Below are positions 30,124 through 42,500 of a stretch of 64,000 nt of DNA, one piece after another. Numbering within the stretch: position 1 is the stretch's first letter; each line of letters starts with the position of its first letter. Position numbers and translations under genes: made by a program. Below the pieces are notes generated by a model that saw nothing but the letters and a program-made list of their open reading frames with translations, did not search any database and had not been told where the DNA came from. The stretch comes from Symsagittifera roscoffensis. Lineage: Eukaryota; Xenacoelomorpha; Acoela; Convolutidae. The DNA lies in assembly GCF_963678635.1 (NCBI RefSeq), contig NC_087066.1, forward strand, positions 4,927,954-4,991,953, given 5' to 3'.

Positions 30124-33100
30124 TCAGCAAATGGTATCGCAGTTGCAACATTGTGGGCTTTGTGTGAGTCTCCGACGCAAACAGTCTCTGAAAATGTTCA
30201 GATTAAATGAAATTTAGTAATGAAGTGAATAATCTGTCATATGAAAACTTGAGAACGAACTTGATTGAGTCCAACACAATGTTGGACAATATCAATGAAT
30301 TGACTTCTCGGCCAAAATAAAGCAACTAAAAGTGTGTAATTCACTTATGAATCAGCCATCTTGAATTAACTTAGATCCATTCGGATTTGCCTGCTTCAAA
30401 AATAGCGCTTTGAGTAATTTTGCCATTGAAATGAAGAAGACGGGGAAGTAGCTGCCCCTCACCAAGCTTTGGGCCTGTTAACTAGCTTAATTGTGGATTA
30501 GTAATTTTCCTCGAGTGATGTCCATTTAAAAAATAAAAATTTAAATTAAAATTGTTTAAGAAAGTTATAAAAATTGTTGGCATTGATTTAAATTTTTCTG
30601 AAACTATTAAAACTTTCCTTCAGAACTTTAAATTTTTCTTCAGTCAGTTTTTTTAGAAGTTTTTCTGCCAATTTTAAGGACTTTTCACGGGGACAATTTT
30701 GTGGAATTAAATGTGAAATTATGAACCCACTCAATTTAAATGAAAAGATTTAATTTAAATTTAAAAAAACTTAAATTGCTCCAACATTATTCAATTTGGA
30801 CGCCAAAGTTCAGAAATTACTCATGATAATTAATTTAACGAGTAATTTCTTAACTTTGACGTCAGATCGAATAACGCCGGAGCAATTTAAGTTTTTTTTT
30901 TTTCAATTTAAATTGCTCGATTTAAATTAAAATTTTTTATTTAAATTGAGTGGGCTCATAATTTCACATATAAATAAATCTATTATATATTTAGATGCGG
31001 GCTTCACTATCTCGCCATAATTTACGACGTATTATTTTTGTATGTTTAACAAAAGAGTTTTTTTCACGTTTAACCTATATCGTATAATGCAATGGTTAAG
31101 ATTTTTTTTTCAATTTTCCTGTTTCATTTCAGTGTTTATCTCACCATGTTTGAAATTAGCAACTCAATAGTAGAATGATGTCAGGCTTTACTCGGGTGCT
31201 GCAACTTTTGCCTCCATTTTTGAATAACAAATGCTTTTAGGTCCCGAGATAGGCAATTTTGAGATTTTTCAAGAATTTCTAGAAAATTTAATTTAAAGTC
31301 TCAATTTTTGCTATTCTGACCCTGTAGTTGGGTGCTGTCAGGGTATTCTCAGGAATTGCGAATCTTGCCTCCAGGTCTCACTTGTCAAATCTATGTAGTT
31401 TCCGAGAAATGACGTTTTTATGATTTTTTTTCAAAAATTTTCAGAAAACCGTAGATTTTAAAAACTTCCTTAAAAGGTTGAAGATCTCAATCCCGTTGTT
31501 GTAAACTGTGAGGGTACTCTCGCGGTTTGCAAATCTTGACTATGATATTGACTGCTAAATTTCTTTAACTTTTCGAGATATTTTTAAGGATTTTTTCAAA
31601 AAATTTCAGAAAACTCAATTTAATTTTTTTTCTGAAAAATGTGAAGTTCTCCTCTATAGAGTGAGACTCTGTCAGAATGCTTTCAGCAGTTGCAAATTTT
31701 GTTTCTAAATATGGCTGCTCAAAAGCTTAAACCTAGTAGTTTGATAGATATGACGTTTTTTGTGATTTTTTCTAAAAATTTTCAGAGAACCTAATTCATT
31801 TTTCTTTGAATTTTGAAATTTCCAACCCTGTAGTTGTGTGCTATCAGAGTACTGTCAAGGATTGCGACTATAACCATCAAATAAGATTGCTCCAATTGTG
31901 ATAGATTTTGAGATGTGACGTTTTTTCTGGTTTGAAAAAAAAATTTTTTTTTTTGGAAAATTAAGTTTGAAGTTTCTCGTTGTAGTTGGGCACTGTAAAA
32001 GTACTCTCAAGAGTTGCAAATCTTGCGTGCAAATCACTGCTCAATTGCTTTTAGATTCTGAGATGTGATGTTTCTTAAATGTTTTAAAAAATTTTCAAAG
32101 AACTTATTTATAAAAAACTTAATGGTTTTTGAAAATTTGAATTAAAAAACTTGAATAATTTTTTTTTATAAAATTTGAAATTACCAACCCTCTAACTCGG
32201 TGTTGTCAGAGTACATTCAAAGGATGCAGATTTTATTTCCAATATTTACGGTGTTTCATGAGTTGTTAAAATTTCTAAGCACCGGAGGTGCGTTACATGT
32301 TAGTTGCGTTACATGCTTGAACGCATGATTGCACTCAAACGCATGATTGCACTCAAACTGTAATTTCTTGAAAAATAAGTCAGCAAATGACAGTCCAGGT
32401 GAAACTACGTTTCGTCCTGTTTCAGGAGTCTTAGTATCACTTACCGTTCTTTTTCTAATCGAACCCTCTCTTCGAATTCTTGGTTTATGCGGAGACGCAG
32501 ACATCCGTTTTCTTTCTCGAGTGAATCTCTGTAAACAGAATCCGTTTTTAAAATAGACGTCACAAGAGGAAACTTGCCACAATAATAATTAATGAGAATT
32601 CTTCCCCCTCTCATTTTAGTAAGATTGTACCTTCAAGGCATATATTGTTTTAAACTATAAGTTAAAGAAAGATTGCGGACGGTGCGAGGCTTATCAGGGG
32701 TCTGATCTAAGATTTTTTTTCGAGAGAAGGGGCGGTTTTCCGAATTTTTGCCGACCTTGTTTTAGTTCGACCAAATGGAGTTTCCGAGTTTTCCTAAATT
32801 AGCTCTAAGATAATGTTTTGCATGATGGTCTAGAGTTTTTTTTGGAATCATTTATGATAAACTTGTTTTTTTTTGCATGTGCTCTCCTTCAAAGTTATTA
32901 TATGTTGACGCCTTTTTCAGCTAATTTTTAATTTTTGTTTCAGGGTTGGTCGACCCAAAATGAATGCTGTAAAGTAGTACCAAAAAAAGAACCTTTGTGT
33001 TGCCAGAATATCCTCCTAAATGCGCCTCTGGAGCTAGTTTTCTATATTATTTTGAGTGTCTGTAACGTTACTAAATTTGCAAGCTAATATACAAACGGCC

Positions 33101-33559
33101 AGTCTCTAATAATGTTGGAGTCCTTGTGGGAAATCAAAAGGAGATATTCTAGAGCCCAAATGCAAATTTTACCTGTAAAAAGTTGGCTCACCAGATTTGA
33201 TTGTTTTTTTTTTCATTTTGAATACAGACTAAAGGTTTTTTCCAGACATTTGATCTTCTTTCTTAATCTTGTAAAACTGTTCGTTACACCATAAAAATGG
33301 CGCTAGTCTCTGATTGGGGGATGTGGCGGCTCTTTAATTTAAGAACGGAAACTTACGCTCTTGCTTCGACAACCATCAGCTGCTCTCTTAATGATCTGTT
33401 CTCATTTTGCAAGTAATGAATCTGCTCGTGTAGCTTAGCCTCTTTTTCAGCCAAACACGCAATTTCGGCCTCCAGTCTCCGGATCGATTCTCCCATTTTC
33501 TTGTTGACGTCATTCAGACGAGCATTCAGTTCGTCTGATTCATGCAAAGCTGCATCGAG
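30124..33559 (-). CDS. Left-copy terminal exon trio of the coiled-coil gene
   Basis: Exons 33559-33357 (203 nt), 32528-32445 (84 nt) and 30187-30124 (64 nt including TGA). In the duplicated locus these lie downstream of the right-copy trio. They can be used only by skipping: exon 38109-37918 ends in phase 0 and fits 33559, and the right-copy 84-nt exon ends in phase 2 and fits 30187. Joining the right-copy 84-nt exon to 33559 would shift the frame and meet a stop within about a dozen codons. The 30124-30187 exon preserves what looks like the ancestral C terminus. Confidence 0.6.
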
Positions 33560-36500
33560 CTGAAACGGATTTTTTTGTCTCATTTCAGCCCAATTTGGGT
33601 CATTTAGCAATTATCTATCATATATGATATGGATTCTGCAAGCTTAGTCCGTAAGTAACCTTAGTGAATCGGAGACCTTAGTCTGTAATAAAAACACTAG
33701 TCTGAAAGCGACCATAGCCTGTTGCTTAGTCCGTAAGCCACCTTAGTCGGTAAGCAGCCTGACAACTTTTTTCATTGACAAAGACAACTTTATATTATTT
33801 TTGCAGTCACTGAAAACCATTTCGCATAGGATAAACACACAAAAAATCAATAGTAATCCTTGTTTTCTCTTAACAACTTACTTGTATTGATGAAATGACT
33901 CACTATTCTTTCTGTAAGGCTTTTGATAAGCAAGCTTTGTCCATACCTAAACTTTTAATGTAATCGATTACGCCACAAAAGATCAATGGTATCGCAGTTG
34001 CAACATTGTGGGCTTTGTGTGAGTCTCCGACGCAAACAGTCTCTGAAAATGTTCAGATTAAATGAAATTTAGTAATGAAGTGAATAATCTGTCATATGAA
34101 AACTTGAGAACGAAATTGATTGAGTCCAACACAATGTTGGACAATATCAATGAATTGACTTCTCGGCCAAAATAAAGCAACTAAAAGTGTGTAATTCACT
34201 TATGAATCAGCCATCTTGAATTAACTTAGATCCATTCGGATTTGCCTGCTTCAAAAATAGCGCTTTGAGTAATTTTGCCATTGAAATGAAGAAGACGGGG
34301 AAGTAGCTGCCCCTCACCAAGCTTTGGGCCTGTTAACTAGCTTAATTGTGGATTAGTAATTTTCCTCGAGTGATGTCCATTTAAAAAATAAAAATTTAAA
34401 TTAAAATTGTTTAAGAAAGTTATAAAGATTGTTGGCATTGATTTAAATTTTTCTGAAACTATTAAAACTTTCCTTCAGAACTTTAAATTTTTCTTCAGTC
34501 AGTTTTTTTAGAAGTTTTTCTGCCAATTTTAAGGACTTTTCACGGGGACAATTTTGTGGAAATAAATGTGAAATTATGAACCCACTCAATTTAAATGAAA
34601 AGATTTAATTTAAATTTAAAAAAACTTAAATTGCTCCAACATTATTCAATTTGGACGCCAAAGTTCAGAAATTACTCATGATAATTAATTTAACGAGTAA
34701 TTTCTTAACTTTGGCGTCAGATCGAATAACGCCGGAGCAATTTAAGTTTTTTTTTTTTCAATTTAAATTGCTCGATTTAAATTAAAATTTTTTATTTAAA
34801 TTGAGTGGGCTCATAATTTCACATATAAATAAATCTATTATATATTTAGATGCGGGCTTCACTATCTCGCCATAATTTACGACGTATTATTTTTGTATGT
34901 TTAACAAAAGAGTTTTTTTCACGTTTAACCTATATCGTATAATGCAATGGTTAAGATTTTTTTTTCAATTTTCCTGTTTCATTTCAGTGTTTATCTCACC
35001 ATGTTTGAAATTAGCAACTCAATAGTAGAATGATGTCAGGCTTTACTCGGGTGCTGCAACTTTTGCCTCCATTTTTGAATAACAAATGCTTTTAGGTCCC
35101 GAGATTGGCAATTTTGAGATTTTTCAAGAATTTCTAGAAAATTTAATTTAAAGTCTCAATTTTTGCTATTCTGACCCTGTAGTTGGGTGCTGTCAGGGTA
35201 TTCTCAGGAATTGCGAATCTTGCCTCCAGGTCTCACTTGTCAAATCTATGTAGTTTCTGAGAAATGACGTTTTTATGATTTTTTTTCAAAAATTTTCAGA
35301 AAACCGTAGATTTTAAAAACTTCCTTAAAAGGTTGAAGATCTCAATCCCGTTGTTGTAAACTGTGAGGGTACTCTCGCGGTTTGCAAATCTTGACTATGA
35401 TATTGACTGCTAAATTTCTTTAACTTTTCGAGATATTTTTAAGGATTTTTTCAAAAAATTTCAGAAAACTCAATTTAATTTTTTTTCTGAAAAATGTGAA
35501 GTTCTCCTCTATAGAGTGAGGCTCTGTAAGAATGCTTTCAGCAGTTGCAAATTTTGTTTCTAAATATGGCTGCTCAAAAGCTAAAACCTAGTAGTTTGAT
35601 AGATATGACGTTTTTTGTGATTTTTTCTAAAAATTTTCAGAGAACCTAATTCATTTTTCTTTGAATTTTGAAATTTCCAACCCTGTAGTTGTGTGCTATC
35701 AGAGTACTGTCAAGGATTGCGACTATAACCATCAAATAAGATTGCTCCAATTGTGATAGATTTTGAGATGTGACGTTTTTTCTGGTTTGAAAAAAAAATG
35801 TTTTTTTTTGGAAAATTAAGTTTGAAGTTTCTCGTTGTAGTTGGGCACTGTAAAAGTACTCTCAAGAGTTGCAAATCTTGCGTGAAAATCACTGCTCAAT
35901 TGCTTTTAGATTCTGAGATGTGATGTTTCTTAAATGTTTTAAAAAATTTTCAAAGAACTTATTTATAAAAAACTTAATGGTTTTTGAAAATTTGAAATAA
36001 AAAACTAGAATAATTTTTTTTTATAAAATTTGAAATTACCAACCCTCTAACTCGGTGTTGTCAGAGTACATTCAAAGGATGCAGATTTTATTTCCAATAT
36101 TTACGGTGTTTCATGAGTTGTTAAAATTTCTAAGCACCGGAGGTGCGTTACATGTTAGTTGCGTTACATGCTTGAACGCATGATTGCACTCAAACGCATG
36201 ATTGCACTCAAACTGTAATTTCTTGAAAAATAAGTCAGCAAATGACAGTCCAGGTGAAACTACGTTTCGTCCTGTTTCAGGAGTCTTAGTATCACTTACC
36301 GTTCTTTTTCTAATCGAACCCTCTCTTCGAATTCTTGGTTTATGCGGAGACGCAGACATCCGTTTTCTTTCTCGAGTGAATCTCTGTAAACAGAATCCGT
36401 TTTTAAAATAGACGTCACAAGAGGAAACTTGCCACAATAATAATTAATGAGAATTCTTCCCCCTCTCATTTTAGTAAGATTGTACCTTCAAGGCATATAT

Positions 36501-39500
36501 TGTTTTAAACTATAAGTTAAAGAAAGATTGCGGACGGTGCGAGGCTTATCAGGGGTCTGATCTAAGATTTTTTTTCGAGAGAAGGGGCGGTTTTCCGAAT
36601 TTTTGCCGACCTTGTTTTAGTTCGACCAAATGGAGTTTCCGAGTTTTCCTAAATTAGCTCTAAGATAATGTTTTGCATGATGGTCTAGAGTTTTTTTTGG
36701 AATCATTTATGATAAACTTGTTTTTTTTGCATGTGCTCTCCTTCAAAGTTATTATATGTTGACGCCTTTTTCAGCTAATTTTTAATTTTTGTTTCAGGGT
36801 TGGTCGACCCAAAATGAATGCTGTAAAGTAGTACCAAAAAAAGAACCTTTGTGTTGCCAGAATATCCTCCTAAATGCGCCTCTGGAGCTAGTTTTCTATA
36901 TTATTTTGAGTGTCTGTAACGTTACTAAATTTGCAAGCTAATATACAAACGGCCAGTCTCTAATAATGTTGGAGTCCTTGTGGGAAATCAAAAGGAGATA
37001 TTCTAGAGCCCAAATGCAAATTTTACCTGTAAAAAGTTGGCTCACCAGATTTGATTGTTTTTTTTTTCATTTTGAATACAGACTAAAGGTTTTTTCCAGA
37101 CATTTGATCTTCTTTCTTAATCTTGTAAAACTGTTCGTTACACCATAAAAATGGCGCTAGTCTCTGATTGGGGGATGGGGCGGCTCTTTAATTTAAGAAC
37201 GGAAACTTACGCTCTTGCTTCGACAACCATCAGCTGCTCTCTTAATGATCTGTTCTCATTTTGCAAGTAATGAATCTGCTCGTGTAGCTTAGCCTCTTTT
37301 TCAGCCAAACACGCAATTTCGGCCTCCAGTCTCCGGATCGATTCTCCCATTTTCTTGTTGACGTCATTCAGACGAGCATTCAGTTCGTCTGATTCATGCA
37401 AAGCTGCATCGAGCTGAAACGGATTTTTTTGTCTCATTTCAGCCCAATTTGGGTCATTTAGCAATTATCTATCATATATGATATGGATTCTGCAAGCTTA
37501 GTCCGTAAGTAACCTTAGTGAATCGGAGACCTTAGTCTGTAATAAAAACACTAGTCTGAAAGCGACCATAGCCTGTTGCTTAGTCCGTAAGCCACCTTAG
37601 TCGGTAAGCAGCCTGACAACTTTTTTCATTGACAAAGACAACTTTATATTATTTTTGCAGTCACTGAAAACCATTTCGCATAGGATAAACACACAAAAAA
37701 TCAATAGTAATCCTTGTTTTCTCTTAACAACTTACTTGTATTGATGAAATGACTCACTATTCTTTCTGTAAGGCTTTTGATAAGCAAGCTTTGTCCATAC
37801 CTAAACTTTTAATGTAATCGATTACGCCACAAAAGATCAATTTTAATGACGTAGAGTCGAATCCACTTTCGGGAGGAGTTATTTTTGATTGGAAAAGCGA
37901 CGTCTACTCCAACTTACTTCTTGAAGTGCCCATGACCCCTTCGAGACCTCGCATTGCAACTCCTTCACTCTGGCCTGCAAGTCCCTCACCTTGGCCTGTT
38001 CGTTGCAGAGGGCCTCCTCCAAAGCGGCCTTGTCTCTGAGGAGAGTATGGATCTGCAGCTCTTGCTCTTGGATCACTCTCTCGCACTTCTCAAGTGCCTG
38101 CAGTGCCCTCTGAATCAAACAAAATCACTTTTGTTGTAACCGCTATCACTTGGCTCTTAATGATATGAGAAAGTCCGGTTTCTCGTTTATTACTAATATT
38201 GTTGCGCATGAGTTTCTTAAATGTTTCTTTATTTTTTGTTTGTTTTAAAGAATCAGTCTTAAAAAATCGGTGTATTAATAATTTAGCAGAGCAAGTGTTT
38301 TGTAATCGGAAGTAGACTTTCCACCGCAAACAGTTTTTTTTGCAAATCTTACGTTCTTTCAGTTGCATTTTATTGAGCCTTTACAACTTACAGGTTCGTT
38401 CCCACTTGGCATGGAGGTGACGTGGTCGCTTTTGCACCCTAAGGTCTGGGGTTCGAGCACTTTTTACTCTATACAGAGGGTCAGTGGCAGATTCCTGCTG
38501 GCTTTTTTTTTCCTTTTCTTTTTTCAGCTGACGCTGCCATTTTTTGCCATCATTTCCTCTTTTAAATGCTATGCTGCTGTTGGTTTTTGTTGTAACGTAA
38601 ATATTCATATAAATATTAAACATTCATCATATGGTAGATAGAAGCAGTGAGACATCGAACCTGATGTGCTAGTTGAGCCTGATGCAACTCCTCTAGCACA
38701 TGTTTATACTCATGGTGCAATCTCTCCAACTCCGCCTGCAGTTCACACAGTTCGTCTTGTAGTCGACAGATCTCCTTCCTCAAGTTCTCGTTCTCACACC
38801 TGGCCAAGTTCAACTCCTCCGTCAGTCTCGCTATCTCCCCGTCGGCCTGTGACAGTCTCAGAACCAGAGCTGCTATCTCATCGTCCTGAGGGTGAAACAT
38901 TTGTAGAACAAAGAAAGTCATCGTTGAACAAAAATCAAATGAAGTTGATAGCAATTAAGCTTGTTTATTTAGGCGGCAGCTTCACTTTGCACTGGTTATT
39001 ATCCTGAAAATGATTGATTCCATAAAATACGGAGCATTATTGGAGAGCTAGGGACCAATTCTTACTAGGGGGACCGATTCGTTACAAGTTACCATCGGGG
39101 TGAAATAGTTGAGAAGATCGAACTTTCCATTGTTGACTTCATTTTGCAATCAGTCCTAATTTGTGTGTTTTTTTAAATGTTTTTCGGGAAGCTGTTTGGC
39201 ATATATGAACAGGTGCTTATGATGCTGGGTGGACACATTGATTCTCGTATGTTGTTGCCATACCTTGCATTGTAGCATGCCTTTGAGGTGTTCAATTGTC
39301 TCTCTTAGATTGTGGTTCTCATGTTCTAACTCGTGATTGGCCTCCTCCAGACATGCTATGTGTCTGTCCCTACTTGCTATCTCTTTCTTCAGCTGGTCCA
39401 CCGCTGACTCACAGCACCTGAATAGTATGAGTTGTAGATGCTCAGGGTTTATAGGGAGGTTTCCACCAGCATTTTCCACATTTTTGTGGTACGCGAACAA

Positions 39501-42500
39501 TGATGTCCATTAAAAAAACTGAAAATTTTCCAGAAAAATTATAAAATTTTTTGATGTAAATTTAAATTTTTCGGAAACTGTTTAAATTTTCGATAGCAAT
39601 TTAAGTTTTTCTGAATTTTTAAAAAAGTTTTCCCTGTTGTTTTCTATTTTAAGCTGAATCTTCCTTCTTTGGTAACAAACGACGCTTTGGAAACACTTCG
39701 TTCTGCGTTGACCGGAGATGGTCTCAAACCCTGTATACCTCTCATAATTTTACATTGAGTGTGTTGCTTCTAACTTTGATCTATCCACTAAATGAGAACA
39801 ACTAAAATAGTCTTATCGCGGCGACTGGTCCAATGATCAACTTGGATCCGGTTGTAATCTCAGGATTTTTGATTGTTCGACAATCTCTGTTGAGCTAACT
39901 CACCAAGTTTTTAATTTATATTCCTCCAATTGGTCAAATAATCAATTTTTTTGGCTAGCTTCCAAAAGTTTGCTATTGTTTTCTCCACGAACAATATGAA
40001 CTGGTTACTTTTTGCTAAAATATGTGCAAAAATAAAACTCTTCAGTTGGGCTTTCCCGGGGAATTACTGCCTTGAATCTACCGCCGATAGTCAATTATTT
40101 TGGGTTTTTCTGCTTTCAGAATTTTCGTCATATTCCTGTGGGTGAATAAGTTGCAAATGATCTTCAGAATTACTGACAAAAATTGATTTTTTCAGCCTTG
40201 ATAAGTTTTTGGCAATAAAAAGACTTTTCGGACTCTCTCCCTTGAAAAATAGCTTCTAATTTCGTTCGTTTTTGAGAAATCTGTCTGCCCTTTTATATCT
40301 TTCTTGAAATAACGGTATCAAATAAATTAGAAACTTTTAAGAGGAACAATTGAGTGTGAAAGCATAAGCAAGCGTGCAATTTGGCGAATTGAGAAAAATA
40401 TTGCGTTAACTGGATCATCTATTCAAATCAGTAAATTCAATATGGCTCGGTGACAGATAGGTCGTTGGCGCAGTTGGTTAGAAATTTGTCTCAATTTCAC
40501 ATTTGTTAAGCCAGTAGTTTGGTGTCGGCTCGAAATCTGCTCGTCGCGCAATGTAATTTTTTTTCTTTTGAAATTGTAATATTTAAATTCAATTGGTTCA
40601 TTCAAATTGACTCATTTTTAACATTTAAATGAATTTTCAATTCATTTAAATGTTAAAAATGAGTCAATTTGAATGAAAGTTCAATTTGATTTAAATGTTT
40701 TTTTTAAATGGATGCCACTGTTATAAAAATATATTGTTTGCATTCTAGATTCCAATCACTGTAAAAATCACAACATTTACAACTAAATGAAATGTCATCG
40801 CGAGATTGCCGTGGAGTTCTGCAGCTCGTTTTCAGGCGCTTCTGACCTGTTATGACTTATGTTGGTTTTAATATCGTTGTGGTACTTGATCAATAAATCA
40901 CCAAGAAAATTTATTTAGTGCAAAAAAACCGAAAAGCAATGAAACGGAAAAAAATTAGCAGTATTCCTACCTTTGACAGCTAATTTTTTGCCTTATTATT
41001 TTTACTCAAAAGTGAGGTTAACCTGTTGATAATTTCCTAGAATCAAGTTGTCCAAAAACTCAAGATTGAAGATTTTTGTTTCATATTCGATGCATCCCTG
41101 AATCCAGGGTACAAAGTCTGTGAAGTTTTTTCTTAAAACAAGTTGAAAATTTGTTTGAAATTATTATTTATCGAAGTTTTTTATTACTTTTTGAATGCAC
41201 AGCTATCTGACTTGCTGGAATTCTTACTCAAATGTTTATTCACATTTTTAGCAGTTACAGCTATTGAAATTTTATCTATTGAAATTTTGTCGACACGTAC
41301 TCTTTTCTCAATTCTTATCATAGCAATCTAAATTATTCGAAGATGTGCATTTCCTTTACGAATTATAGTTTTAGTTTTTGTCTTTTAAGCTCTTATTTCT
41401 TTTCTTAAAGCAAATAATTTCCATACGTTGTTTGATTTTAAGTTCAACGGCTTCCTATTTAGTTTTGTCTGTTGACGCATGAGCCAACACTACGTAATGT
41501 AAAGTTGGTTTTAAATAAGTGTTATATGCGTTTAGCTGTTACTTTTACTTAATTTTTTTTTCTCAAGCTGTAATACATACCACAACAAAAAAGAACTGGA
41601 TACATCAATTTAAGCATCTTTTTTAAATCTTAGCAGTGTCAACATAGCATCCCCAGACAAGTATTTAATAAGTTATGGCCTAATCGCAGTAGTATTTTGC
41701 ATTATGGGAGGGAGGGGCTATAATAGGAAAGAGCTCAGAATCTTTTTCCTAAGTTCCTTTTGCGTTCCATATTTCAGAATATTTCTATTTAAAGTAAAAA
41801 ATTCAGTATTGTGGTTCCGACTTTGAAAAATTCTACCGCGAACTTCGTGGTTGTGCTGGCGCACTTCACGAACGTTTTTGAAACGCGCTTCAAAAGCTTT
41901 GATGTGTTATTTTTTTCTCCATAATTTCTTCCCATATGCAATGGTTTATCATGCAATTTGATCAATATCCACAAGGAAATGGCTGATATTAGGGTTGTGG
42001 GTTTCACAATTTGTTTGATTTCACATTCCCAGAGTCACAAAATCGGTGGTTTGGAGGCCGATCGAGGCCCAACGTGCTTGTTGCTTCAGGGTGAGGCAAT
42101 CTAACCCTGTCCAGACAAATCACCAAAAAGAAGCATTTTTTGCAATGTTAATGTTAACCAAGAATACAAAATGGGTCTCTGCAAAAACCTTAACCGCTCG
42201 CAGATCTCTGCAAGAATCTGCTGGCGTTTTTCCCTTTGCCTTTAAAATCATTAGTTCATTGCCTTAAGAAGAATTGTTGTGGTCTCCCTGATTGAGAGGC
42301 TGATAGAAACGTATTGATTCAGATCTACAAGCATTTTTTGCTAAGACCTGCATGTTTCTGGGCTCGGTCTTCTATATCAAACAATGATCACGGACAGTTG
42401 GGCCTTTCGACTGAGAGGTTGAGCCCTTAACTACTAAGCTGTAAACATTATTGCCCGCATAGTATCCTTGATGCTGTAGATTTTGCTGAATACAGATTTG

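Larger units (their letters stand above)
30130..37838 (-). repeat. Tandem duplication, two copies of about 3855 bp
   Basis: Copy L 30130-33984 and copy R 33985-37838 are almost identical (scattered single-base changes and one T-run indel near 32870/36722). The outer flanks and the junction share only a CAA microhomology. Each copy carries the last three exons of the coiled-coil gene, a foldback repeat and a diverged array of about 170-bp units. The left edge lies inside the last coding exon. Confidence 0.95.

Noticed and set aside
32445-32582. A 108-residue frame (RERKRMSASPHKPRIRR) at 32256-32582 and 36111-36437
   Set aside because: Only 84 nt of it is an exon, and splicing phase reads that exon in another frame, giving a coiled-coil-like peptide that fits its neighbours.
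40455-40545. A functional tRNA gene
   Set aside because: Good A box but degenerate B box and no acceptor-stem pairing; better read as a SINE head.
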